9,377 bases of DNA from an uncultured Clostridia bacterium (GCA_934278965.1 CAKQWL010000119.1:1-9377), one strand, 5' to 3'. Counted from the first letter of the stretch, positions 1 through 5,541 are shown. Notes: a model not told the origin generated them from the sequence alone. Translations and numbers: made by a program.

Positions 1-39
1 CAGTGTGAGCACCAGTACAAATGAAAGTACCTTTTTCAT
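1..39 (-). CDS. Secreted or lipoprotein precursor, 5' end only (partial)
   Basis: Only the first 13 codons are inside the window, reading MKKVLSFVLVLTL. Two lysines followed by an unbroken hydrophobic run are the start of a Sec signal peptide; whether it is a lipoprotein signal cannot be seen because the cleavage region is off the edge. The ATG at 39 is preceded, at a 9-nt spacing, by a perfect AGGAGG. An in-frame ATG at 96 exists but its Shine-Dalgarno-like GGAGG abuts the codon, so it is a poor start. The gene has its own promoter (175-204) and a long leader. Function is unknown. The Pho-box-like repeat upstream would fit a solute-binding protein such as PstS, but this is speculation. Confidence 0.75.
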   Translation of the reverse strand, partial: MKKVLSFVLVLTL

Positions 40-48
40 TTTGAGTAT

Positions 49-54
49 CCTCCT
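49..54 (-). promoter_or_regulatory. Ribosome binding site AGGAGG of the left-edge gene
   Basis: The leftward strand reads AGGAGG followed by nine nucleotides and ATG at 39. This perfect Shine-Dalgarno match fixes the start of the partial gene in preference to the upstream in-frame ATG at 96. Confidence 0.85.
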
Positions 55-65
55 AAAATTTTTTC

Positions 66-108
66 CGGAAGGGGCCAATAGTGTTCTGCAAATCATCCTC
101 CCCTTCCG
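66..108 (-). promoter_or_regulatory. Stem-loop in the 5' leader of the left-edge gene
   Basis: Perfect 9-bp inverted repeat CGGAAGGGG (66-74) and CCCCTTCCG (100-108) with a 25-nt loop. On the leftward transcript it lies 11 nt upstream of the AGGAGG site. Two smaller inverted repeats precede it in the same leader: GATAAT/ATTATC (111-116 and 122-127) and GGAG/CTCC (144-147 and 151-154). The leader from the predicted start near 167 to 40 is therefore about 125 nt and potentially folded. No T-run follows the stem, so it is not a standard terminator. I could not match it to a known riboswitch class. Confidence 0.5.
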
Positions 109-174
109 AAGATAATTTGACATTATCAATAGCACACGCAAAAGGAGAAACTCCCACGCATACTATCAGGGTAG

Positions 175-204
175 ATTATAACCTTGTCTACCGATGCAAG
201 TCAA
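175..204 (-). promoter_or_regulatory. Sigma-A-type promoter for the left-edge gene
   Basis: On the leftward strand: -35 TTGACT (204-199), 18-nt spacer, -10 TATAAT (180-175), a perfect -10 and a 5/6 -35. Transcription should begin near 167. This is the strongest promoter match in the window and explains the otherwise gene-free stretch between 40 and 290. Confidence 0.8.
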
Positions 205-217
205 TTCTTTGACCCAA

Positions 218-235
218 ATGTAATATAACTGTAAC
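218..235 (+). promoter_or_regulatory. Pho-box-like 11-bp direct repeat upstream of the left-edge promoter
   Basis: ATGTAATATAACTGTAAC: half-sites TGTAAT (219-224) and TGTAAC (230-235), offset exactly 11 bp. It matches 15 of 18 positions of the E. coli PhoB box consensus as I recall it (CTGTCATAWAWCTGTCAC). It lies 14 nt upstream of the -35 of the leftward promoter but points the other way on the + strand. Its first nine bases are identical to those of the site at 5364-5381. Binding by a PhoB/PhoP-type regulator is an inference. Confidence 0.4.
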
Positions 236-290
236 AGAATACTTCAACACCCGAATCACAGTAAAATGCACCGTTCCAAGGTCTATAAAC

Positions 291-332
291 AGAATAAAAC
301 ACTGCTGCGGAAAAGTCCATTACAGCAGTGTT
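291..332 (-). terminator. Rho-independent terminator of the ClC gene
   Basis: Perfect 10-bp stem AACACTGCTG (298-307) with CAGCAGTGTT (323-332) and a 15-nt loop. On the leftward strand the stem runs into GTTTTATTC. It begins about 40 nt after the ClC stop codon, the expected place for a terminator of that transcript. I see no gene between 205 and 290. Confidence 0.8.
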
Positions 333-372
333 ACGGGAGCTTTAATGTTTTGTTATCGAGCGGTAAAATCGA

Positions 373-2010
373 TCAGATTTTCATCTTCCGGCAGGCCTCG
401 TCGAGGCGCGCATCCACGGCCGCAGTCTCATCGCTGTTGCAAAGAACAACGAGCCGATCCCCTCCCCGGATAATGGTCGCCCCGTGCGGCACGATCTCTT
501 CTTCCTCTCTTGTCAGGCTGACAATCAGCGTTCCTTTCGGGAGCAGCAGCTCGGACACCCGAAGGCCGTCCGCTTCCGAGCCGAAGTACACCGGCGTCTC
601 CACCAAAACCTTTTTTCGGTCGCGCTTGACATTGGCTCTTCCTTCCTCGATTACCTGCTTCGCCAGAATCCGATCCAGCAGCTGATTGTAAATCGGTTTG
701 CCGGAGAGCAGATCCGCCGTCACAGACGCGGTAAGCGAAACCAGCGAAAGCGTCAAAAGGTGCGAAAGGCTTCCGGTCATCTCCGAAATCAGAATCACCC
801 CGGTAATCGGCGCGCGAACGATTGCCGCAAAATACCCTGCCATGCCGAAAATCACAAAATTCGCCAGATAAACCGAATCCAGTCCGAAAAGCGGCTGTGT
901 AATATCAAAGAAGCTGCCGCCGAGAATCGAGCCGAGCACCAAAAGCGGAAGGAAAATACCGCCCGGCGCGCCGCTTCCGAAGCTGAGCATCGAATAGATG
1001 TATTTTACCGCCAGCAGAAGCAGGAGCCCTTTCAGCGCGATTCCGCCGCCGGCAATTTCTTCTACCAGGGGGCTGCCGCCGCCGAGAACGGACGGATACA
1101 GGAGCCCGAGAACCCCGGCCAAAAGGAACGGAATCACGATTCGTGGGGTCAAATCCCGGATATGTCCGTAAAAATCCTGTGCCTTTCGAATCGAAAGGTT
1201 GTAAAGCACGCCGCCCGCTCCGAGCAGAATTCCCAAAAGGAGAACCAGACCGTAATAACGCAGCGGAAGCATTTCCGGCGTTGCCACCGAAAAGACAGGG
1301 TCCAGTCCGAAAACATAGCGCGATACAAAATCCGCCGTGATTGCCGCGGACATCGTCGACATCAGCACTTCTTCCGAAAAATTCTTATGAAGCTCTTCCA
1401 GTGCGAAAACAACGCCGGCCAGCGGCGCGTTAAATGCCGCCGAAAGTCCCGCGCCCGCACCGCAGGTCATCAAAAGTTTTTCTTCTGTGCGCAGCTTCTT
1501 GGTCGCCCGAGAAAACCCTTTTCCGATCATGGCGCCCAGCTGAACGCTCGGGCCCTCACGACCGAGCGAAAGTCCCGCGCCGATAGCGGAAACGGCGCCG
1601 ATAAACTTGAGCGCCAGCACCCGATACCATTTGCTTTCAATCCGGTCGATCATCTCTCCCTTAACCTGCGGGATTCCGGAACCGGAAATCAAGCCCTCTT
1701 TTCGAAGAAGAAACGCGCAGAACAGCGCCAAGGCGAAAATCACGAAGAAATAAGTCACTGTCATCAGTACCTTCTGCGACGCGAATGCTCTCAGAAGCTC
1801 CATGTGCACTTCCGCCCGGCTGATCGCAAGGCGAAACAGCACAATCCCCGCGCCGCTGAGAATTCCGACCGCAACCCCTTCCAAAATCAGTGCATAGCGG
1901 AAGTTCCTCGCCCGCTCCAAAGTCCTTTTGGCTTCATTCTTCACCTTTGCGCTTTTGGTGGCGTTTCTTACTTTCTTGCTTTTTACTTTTTTTGATTTTT
2001 TCCCTGTCAT
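373..2010 (-). CDS. ClC-family H+/Cl- exchange transporter with TrkA-C domain
   Basis: A 545-aa membrane protein that probably exchanges chloride (or another anion) for protons across the cytoplasmic membrane. ClC signatures are all present in order: GSGIP at 110-114, GREGP at 150-154 with the gating glutamate E152, an Asn-Ala-Pro-Leu-Ala-Gly helix leading to E205-E206 (the second corresponds to the internal proton glutamate of E. coli ClcA), GSGAPGGIFLP at 345-355, and Y441 at the position of the central anion-coordinating tyrosine. Both key glutamates point to an exchanger rather than a channel. Residues about 465-540 form a cytosolic TrkA-C (RCK_C) domain, a known fusion in Firmicutes ClC proteins and possibly a ligand sensor. 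The first 35 residues are very Lys/Arg-rich. The ATG at 2010 follows AAGGAAA. The gene lies 64 nt downstream of the AEC gene, possibly co-transcribed, and ends at the terminator at 291-332. Confidence 0.93.
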   Translation of the reverse strand: MTGKKSKKVKSKKVRNATKSAKVKNEAKRTLERARNFRYALILEGVAVGILSGAGIVLFRLAISRAEVHMELLRAFASQKVLMTVTYFFVIFALALFCAFLLRKEGLISGSGIPQVKGEMIDRIESKWYRVLALKFIGAVSAIGAGLSLGREGPSVQLGAMIGKGFSRATKKLRTEEKLLMTCGAGAGLSAAFNAPLAGVVFALEELHKNFSEEVLMSTMSAAITADFVSRYVFGLDPVFSVATPEMLPLRYYGLVLLLGILLGAGGVLYNLSIRKAQDFYGHIRDLTPRIVIPFLLAGVLGLLYPSVLGGGSPLVEEIAGGGIALKGLLLLLAVKYIYSMLSFGSGAPGGIFLPLLVLGSILGGSFFDITQPLFGLDSVYLANFVIFGMAGYFAAIVRAPITGVILISEMTGSLSHLLTLSLVSLTASVTADLLSGKPIYNQLLDRILAKQVIEEGRANVKRDRKKVLVETPVYFGSEADGLRVSELLLPKGTLIVSLTREEEEIVPHGATIIRGGDRLVVLCNSDETAAVDARLDEACRKMKI

Positions 2011-2026
2011 GATTCCGTTTCCTTCT

Positions 2027-2041
2027 TTGTAAACGCTTTAT
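2027..2041 (+). promoter_or_regulatory. Candidate catabolite-responsive element (cre) ahead of the ClC gene
   Basis: TTGTAAACGCTTTAT fits the Bacillus-type cre pattern WTGNAANCGNWNNCW at all constrained positions but one (A for C near the end). It is a near-palindrome centred on CG, 17-31 nt upstream of the ClC start, between the ribosome binding site and the hairpin at 2043-2063. A CcpA-type regulator bound here would act as a roadblock or repressor for ClC. Binding is inferred only from the motif. Confidence 0.35.
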
Positions 2042-2042
2042 A

Positions 2043-2063
2043 AATGTTTCCTCACAAAACATT
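2043..2063 (-). repeat. AT-rich inverted repeat between the AEC and ClC genes
   Basis: AATGTTT (2043-2049) and AAACATT (2057-2063) form a 7-bp stem with a 7-nt loop. It starts 11 nt after the AEC stop codon. Low GC and no following T-run make it a poor terminator, so read-through from AEC into ClC is plausible. It could also be an operator. Confidence 0.4.
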
Positions 2064-2074
2064 CCCCTGCGCGG

Positions 2075-3022
2075 TCACACAAGGAACGCATGCACGAGCT
2101 GGATGAACGCGGCCATTGTCAGTGCCGAAAATGCGGTGGTGACCAGCAGGATCATTCCCGCCATTTCAGTGTCCTGCCCATGATCTCCCGCAAGCATGGA
2201 AGTCATTGCCGCGGTCGGCATGGAGGACGCGACGATGCACATTGCCTTTGCGACCGGTCCGATTCCCGGCAGGAAAAAAACGATTACCCAGGCAATCAGC
2301 GGCATAATGATGATTTTATTGAAACTGGCCTCCAGCACCGCACGGCTCCGGAGCACAGCCGCAAAATTTCCGCGCGCGAGTGTCGACCCGATATACAGCA
2401 TTGCAAGCGGCGTGCAAAGACCGCTCAGTTCTTTAAGAAGCGCATTCAGCATCTCCGGAATCGAAATATGAAATCCGCAGATAACAAGCGACAGGACAAG
2501 CGCCCCCATCATCGGGTTGATCATATGGCGCACGACACGAAGTGCGCGCTCGCCGAAAGAGGTCCGGTTCTGCTCTCCGTTCCGTTCCATCAGCATAACA
2601 CCGTAGGAAAACATAAAAATATTCATCGCCGCATTCGTCGCCGCCATCATCAAAAGACCAAGCTCCCCGAAAAAGGTACTCGCGACCGGAAATCCCATAA
2701 ATGCATTGTTCGGAAGCACCATACAGAACTCGGCCACATTGGAATTTTCCGGCGGAAAGCGGCGCACCTTGCTGTAAACACGCGCGTACCATCCGCAAAG
2801 CAGCAGGATCGCCGTGAAAATTGCCGTCGTCAGAAAGAATTCACGCAGTGTATCTTTCGCCATTTCCAGATTTCCGATTTTATAAAGAAACATACACGGA
2901 ACAATCAGGCGCATGATCATTTTATTGATTCCCGCGTTGGTCCTCTCATCTAAGATTTCTTTCCGGCCAAGATAAAACCCGATCAAAATCAGTGCGAAGA
3001 TCACGAAAAACTGTATATACAT
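2075..3022 (-). CDS. AEC (auxin efflux carrier) family permease
   Basis: A 315-aa polytopic membrane protein of the Mem_trans/AEC family, which in bacteria includes malate and other organic-anion permeases. About ten hydrophobic segments are visible. Family signatures: a conserved Pro in the second helix (LIVPCMFLYK, residues 40-49), NNAFMGFP (105-112) resembling the family's N-x-x-F-x-G-x-P motif, GSTLARGNF (212-220), and SMPTAAMTSMLA (267-278) in the C-terminal half. Substrate cannot be told. The ATG at 3022 is preferred because GAGG lies 6 nt upstream; an in-frame TTG at 3034 would add four residues but has a Shine-Dalgarno-like sequence abutting it. A strong terminator for the preceding SLH gene ends only about 35 nt upstream, and no convincing promoter was found in that gap. 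The gene is followed at 64 nt by ClC. Confidence 0.88.
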   Translation of the reverse strand: MYIQFFVIFALILIGFYLGRKEILDERTNAGINKMIMRLIVPCMFLYKIGNLEMAKDTLREFFLTTAIFTAILLLCGWYARVYSKVRRFPPENSNVAEFCMVLPNNAFMGFPVASTFFGELGLLMMAATNAAMNIFMFSYGVMLMERNGEQNRTSFGERALRVVRHMINPMMGALVLSLVICGFHISIPEMLNALLKELSGLCTPLAMLYIGSTLARGNFAAVLRSRAVLEASFNKIIIMPLIAWVIVFFLPGIGPVAKAMCIVASSMPTAAMTSMLAGDHGQDTEMAGMILLVTTAFSALTMAAFIQLVHAFLV

Positions 3023-3054
3023 TTCCGTCCTCAACTTCCCGAAATATTGCTGTG

Positions 3055-3084
3055 AATAAAAAGGGACTGCTCTAAGCAGTCCCT
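3055..3084 (-). terminator. Rho-independent terminator of the SLH operon
   Basis: Perfect 10-bp stem AGGGACTGCT (3062-3071) with AGCAGTCCCT (3075-3084) and a 3-nt loop. On the leftward strand it is followed by TTTTTATTC. It sits 20 nt after the stop codon of the 491-aa SLH gene and insulates it from the AEC gene downstream. Confidence 0.92.
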
Positions 3085-3104
3085 CTCATAAAGCCTATCT
3101 TATT

Positions 3105-4580
3105 CTACTTTTTTATTACTACGATGTCAACCGCACTTTCGTCGTCATCCGAGATATCGAAGAGCCGCACGCCCTGGCTGCTGCGTACGGAAGAAAGGCT
3201 TCCGGCCTTATACTCACCCTTTTCATAGATGTACACCGAAGCATTTTCCTTGATTTCATACCAGTCGCTGCCGAAACGCACAAGCCCGCTCTTGTATTCA
3301 TCAACCGCACGGTAGCTGCCGCCTGTCGCAACTTCTGTAAACGCATCCTCTCTCTTCTCCGAGTCGGTGCATTTCGCAATCGCCTGAATTTCGCCGTTTC
3401 TTGCGTAAAGCTCGTACACCTCACCCGCCTCTGTCTCGGAGGATGTCGGAACAGTAAGACCCTTCTTCGCGAACCAGGTAATGCTGCGTCCTGCCGTGAG
3501 AGTATCGATTCCGCTTACCGCTTCGTCATTCTGGTTGATTACTCTGCTGTCTGTGCCGGTGATAACACAGTAAATCCGTCCGCTGAATCCTACATCTCCC
3601 GGAATGACCATTGCTGTGATCTTTCCGTTTTCAACCTTGTACCATGCCGGTGTATCGACATTTTTGTACTTATAAATGTTGGACTCTCTGTAATCCGCCT
3701 TCTTCTCGCTGAAGGTCATATCCTTCTTGTATTCGCTCTTACTGCCGTATACATAAACCTGCACATCCTTGGCAAGCGTCTTTCCGCTGTACTTTGTAAT
3801 ATCGGAATCAAAGGAGCCGTTTGCGAAAGTGAACTGCTTCATGTCCGGAACTTCCGATACATTGTCCTTATCCGTTCCCTGCGGAGTATCTTCCGCAGGC
3901 TTATACGCCGCCGCGATCTCGTCCATTGCATTATAGATGACGATCGCCGCCATTACCTTCGTCGCCCGGAGAGTCTTCATGCCCGCCGGATCGTCCGCCG
4001 GTCCCGCGCCGGTCTCAGTCACCATGCCGGTCTGATCATAAAGTCCAAGTTCGTTCGCCTTCGTCAGATAATTCTGCGGCCAAGTTCCGCCGATGCTGCT
4101 GTCGGTATAACCGCAAGCCCGCACGGTAAAGGTCACAAGCTCCGCAAAGGTCACATCATTGCCCGGCTTAAAGGTTCCGTCTGCGTAACCCTTTGCAATG
4201 TCACGGTCTGCCGCATAATTGATATACGGCTTGGCCCATTTATATCCGGTCAGATCGGAAAACCCGCTGTCCGGCACATGGACCGTCACTGTTCCGTTCA
4301 GCTCTGCCGCTGTCGGATTGATTGTTTTTACGATGATGCTGCACACCTGCGCACGCGTCAGCGTGTCTTCCGGGTGAAACAGTCCGTCAATATCACCCGT
4401 GATTGCTTCCTTGTCCATCAGCGCCGCTACCGCTTCTCCGAGAGCCGCGTTCTGACTGGTCTTGACATCAGACGGCAGCTCTGCCGCGAATGCGAAGGAT
4501 GCTGCGGCCATAACCATACAAAGCGCCAGAACCGTCGTTCTCTTCCACGCACTCCGGGTGCTCTTTTTACTACTCTTCAT
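3105..4580 (-). CDS. SLH-domain surface protein with unidentified C-terminal domain
   Basis: A 491-aa secreted protein likely held on the cell wall by its N-terminal SLH domains. Signal peptide: basic N-region to residue 15, hydrophobic core 16-30, probable cleavage after Ala-Phe-Ala near 32. SLH1 about 43-87 (LTRAQ), SLH2 107-157 (FSDL, then KWAKPYINYAADRDIAKGY, TFAE in place of TRAE), SLH3 about 162-222 (weak). After an acidic linker, residues 246-491 form a beta-rich, Gly/Asp/Tyr-containing region ending in an Asp-rich SDDDESAVDIVVI pattern seen at the end of other clostridial SLH proteins; I cannot assign it a function. The ATG at 4580 lies just after AAAGGTGAGG. An in-frame GTG at 4589 preceded by GGGGAG is the alternative start (494 aa). 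The gene follows the 203-aa paralogue by 83 nt with no terminator between them, so an operon is likely. Confidence 0.85.
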   Translation of the reverse strand: MKSSKKSTRSAWKRTTVLALCMVMAAASFAFAAELPSDVKTSQNAALGEAVAALMDKEAITGDIDGLFHPEDTLTRAQVCSIIVKTINPTAAELNGTVTVHVPDSGFSDLTGYKWAKPYINYAADRDIAKGYADGTFKPGNDVTFAELVTFTVRACGYTDSSIGGTWPQNYLTKANELGLYDQTGMVTETGAGPADDPAGMKTLRATKVMAAIVIYNAMDEIAAAYKPAEDTPQGTDKDNVSEVPDMKQFTFANGSFDSDITKYSGKTLAKDVQVYVYGSKSEYKKDMTFSEKKADYRESNIYKYKNVDTPAWYKVENGKITAMVIPGDVGFSGRIYCVITGTDSRVINQNDEAVSGIDTLTAGRSITWFAKKGLTVPTSSETEAGEVYELYARNGEIQAIAKCTDSEKREDAFTEVATGGSYRAVDEYKSGLVRFGSDWYEIKENASVYIYEKGEYKAGSLSSVRSSQGVRLFDISDDDESAVDIVVIKK

Positions 4581-4649
4581 GTTCCTCACCTTTCTCCCCT
4601 CTTCACTTTTTTTCGATTTTGCCTGTTTAAATTCTGTCTGCCTGGATTC

Positions 4650-4677
4650 ATTTCGGCAGATCTTTATTTCGGCAGAT
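4650..4677 (-). repeat. 12-bp direct repeat over the stop codon of the 203-aa SLH gene
   Basis: ATTTCGGCAGAT occurs at 4650-4661 and again at 4666-4677, a 16-bp offset. The second copy carries the last codons and stop of the SLH-only gene; the first lies just past it. The first copy also contributes to a 6-bp stem TCTGCC/GGCAGA (4637-4642 and 4655-4660). It has no T-run and is probably a local slippage duplication rather than a terminator. Confidence 0.55.
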
Positions 4678-5275
4678 TCCGGTACAGAATCTTCGCTACA
4701 TCGCCGCGTACGGCCGGAGCGTTCCAGTCACTTACGGACACATCGCCGAGCATATTATACATCGTCGCGTATTTTGCGTAATTGTCCGGCCAGCTTCCGT
4801 AAGCTTTCATATCGCTGTCCGAAATCCCCTTTGCCCGGAGCAGGAGCGCGACTACCTGCGCATAAGTCACGGTATCATCCGGCCGGAATGTGCCGTCCCC
4901 CATACCGTTGATCAGCTTGAGCCCGACTGCCGTATTGATATACTGCTTTGCCCAGTGCCCGTCCACATCGGTGAAATCGTTCACCGTGTAAGCGTCCAGA
5001 TTGTTGTGATTGTTCGTCGCAATCAAAATCATTTTGGTGTATTCCGCTCTTGTGATATTCCTTTCCGCGTGGAACAAGCCGTCCTCATACCCCTCGATGA
5101 CCTTCTTGTCCACCAGGAATTTTACCGGTGTAAAAAGCTTCGTATTGACAACATCGCTTGGGTAAGCGGACTGCGAATTCCACTGGGAATAATCCATACC
5201 GTCCGCGAAAACCGCGGCTCCGCTCGCCAGCACCAGCACCGCCGCCAGCAGTAAGCTTATCGCTCTTCTTTTCAT
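4664..5275 (-). CDS. Minimal SLH-only secreted protein
   Basis: A 203-aa protein consisting of little more than a signal peptide and three SLH repeats. Signal peptide 1-24 (MKRR, hydrophobic core, cleavage after Val-Phe-Ala). SLH1 about 47-88, missing the usual FxD start but keeping GYEDGLFHAERNITRAE; SLH2 101-150 (FTDVDGHWAKQYI, GMGDGTFRPDDTVTYAQ); SLH3 about 160-200, weak, with WPDNYAKYATMYNMLGD. The same degenerate layout, including an aromatic residue in the SLH2 T-x-A motif and a WP-x-NY stretch starting the third unit, recurs in the adjacent 491-aa protein, so the two are probably paralogues. No effector domain is present. It may be a wall-polymer-binding spacer, a competitor of larger SLH proteins, or a shortened duplicate. 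The ATG at 5275 follows GGGAGGAG at a 7-nt spacing. It is first in the likely operon driven from 5337-5364. Confidence 0.85.
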   Translation of the reverse strand: MKRRAISLLLAAVLVLASGAAVFADGMDYSQWNSQSAYPSDVVNTKLFTPVKFLVDKKVIEGYEDGLFHAERNITRAEYTKMILIATNNHNNLDAYTVNDFTDVDGHWAKQYINTAVGLKLINGMGDGTFRPDDTVTYAQVVALLLRAKGISDSDMKAYGSWPDNYAKYATMYNMLGDVSVSDWNAPAVRGDVAKILYRNLPK

Positions 5276-5310
5276 CGGATATCTCCTCCCATATTCTCTC
5301 CGTATTCTTT

Positions 5311-5325
5311 CTGTTTACAAAACAG
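5311..5325 (-). promoter_or_regulatory. Small hairpin at the start of the SLH operon transcript
   Basis: CTGTTT (5311-5316) and AAACAG (5320-5325) form a 6-bp stem with a 3-nt loop. It lies within the first 20 nt of the predicted leftward transcript, so it could be a 5'-stabilising hairpin or an operator just past the start site. Confidence 0.35.
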
Positions 5326-5336
5326 TCCTCTGACTC

Positions 5337-5364
5337 ATTATAGCAGACTCCCAAAGTAAGTCCA
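5337..5364 (-). promoter_or_regulatory. Promoter of the leftward SLH operon
   Basis: Leftward strand: -35 TGGACT (5364-5359), 16-nt spacer, -10 TATAAT (5342-5337). The -10 is perfect and the -35 is 4/6. The predicted start is near 5330, giving a leader of about 55 nt before the ATG at 5275. The suboptimal -35 and abutting direct repeat suggest an activated promoter. Confidence 0.7.
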
Positions 5365-5381
5365 TTACACGAATATTACAT
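5364..5381 (-). promoter_or_regulatory. TGTAAT direct repeat (11-bp period) at the leftward SLH promoter
   Basis: The leftward strand reads ATGTAATATTCGTGTAAT: two perfect TGTAAT half-sites (5380-5375 and 5369-5364) 11 bp apart. The last T of the second is the first base of the -35 hexamer. Tandem half-sites one helical turn apart, adjoining a weak -35, are typical for activation by PhoB/OmpR-family response regulators. The actual regulator is not known. Confidence 0.45.
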
Positions 5382-5382
5382 T

Positions 5383-5400
5383 TGCCGGATTTTCCCGGCA
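5383..5400. repeat. Inverted repeat TGCCGG/CCGGCA in the divergent SLH intergenic region
   Basis: TGCCGG (5383-5388) and CCGGCA (5395-5400) flank a 6-nt loop, just upstream of the direct repeat of the leftward promoter. There is no adjacent T-run, so a terminator role is unlikely. A protein-binding palindrome is possible. Confidence 0.35.
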
Positions 5401-5439
5401 CGGAAACTTTTTTACAGGCTCTCTCGTCAAAACAGAAGC

Positions 5440-5478
5440 GAACGCGGGGAAACGGCAGCCGCGCCGCACACCGCGTTC
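5440..5478. repeat. GC-rich compound inverted repeat between divergent SLH genes
   Basis: GAACGCGG (5440-5447) and CCGCGTTC (5471-5478) form a perfect 8-bp stem. Inside its 23-nt loop a second stem CGGC (5453-5456) and GCCG (5463-5466) can form. It sits midway in the 348-bp gap between the two divergent SLH start codons, about 35 bp upstream of the rightward -35 and over 70 bp from the leftward one. It is much more GC-rich than the flanking promoter DNA and lacks T-runs on either side. Confidence 0.45.
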
Positions 5479-5495
5479 TCTGGTCACCTGAAAAA

Positions 5496-5513
5496 CTGTA
5501 ATCATTCAGTAAT
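5496..5513 (+). promoter_or_regulatory. TGTAAT/AGTAAT direct repeat (11-bp period) at the rightward SLH promoter
   Basis: CTGTAATCATTCAGTAAT: half-sites TGTAAT (5497-5502) and AGTAAT (5508-5513), each preceded by C and offset 11 bp. As at the leftward promoter, the last T of the second half-site is the first base of the -35 hexamer. Orientation is the same as the gene it precedes. Confidence 0.45.
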
Positions 5514-5541
5514 TGTCCACGCATGTTTTTTATGCTATATT
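5513..5541 (+). promoter_or_regulatory. Promoter of the 1004-aa SLH protein gene
   Basis: TTGTCC (5513-5518), 17-nt spacer, TATATT (5536-5541). The -35 is 4/6 and the -10 is 5/6, with ideal spacing. The predicted start near 5548 gives a leader of about 75 nt to the ATG at 5624. The spacer itself contains GCAT...ATGC flanking a run of T. Confidence 0.65.

Noticed and set aside
94..96. In-frame upstream ATG at 96 for the left-edge gene
   Set aside because: GGAGG touches the ATG, leaving no spacer, and the 19 extra residues would put a non-hydrophobic, basic stretch ahead of a normal signal peptide.
319..335. ATTACA...TTACG with about 11-bp offset in the ClC terminator loop
   Set aside because: Only partly matches the TGTAAT repeat, lies within a terminator stem-loop, and is not near a promoter. 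It is treated as chance and shows that partial matches do occur.
266..685. 139-aa + strand open frame across the ClC terminator and 3' end
   Set aside because: Ser/Arg-rich low-complexity translation that overlaps a terminator and a well-supported gene.
484..1995. 503-aa open frame on the + strand opposite the ClC gene
   Set aside because: The translation is rich in Arg, Gln, His and Asn with no domain and no ribosome binding site. It mirrors the codon bias of the ClC gene, whose family motifs are unambiguous.
2090..2953. 287-aa open frame on the + strand opposite the AEC gene
   Set aside because: Same kind of antisense artefact: His/Arg/Lys-rich, no family signature, no Shine-Dalgarno.
3023..3034. 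TTG start at 3034 for the AEC gene
   Set aside because: The Shine-Dalgarno-like GGGAAG abuts the TTG, whereas the ATG at 3022 has GAGG at proper spacing and directly begins the first membrane segment.
4581..4589. GTG start at 4589 for the 491-aa SLH gene
   Set aside because: Possible (GGGGAG lies 4 nt upstream), but the ATG at 4580 gives a normal signal peptide and has AAAGGTGAGG before it. It is kept only as an alternative.
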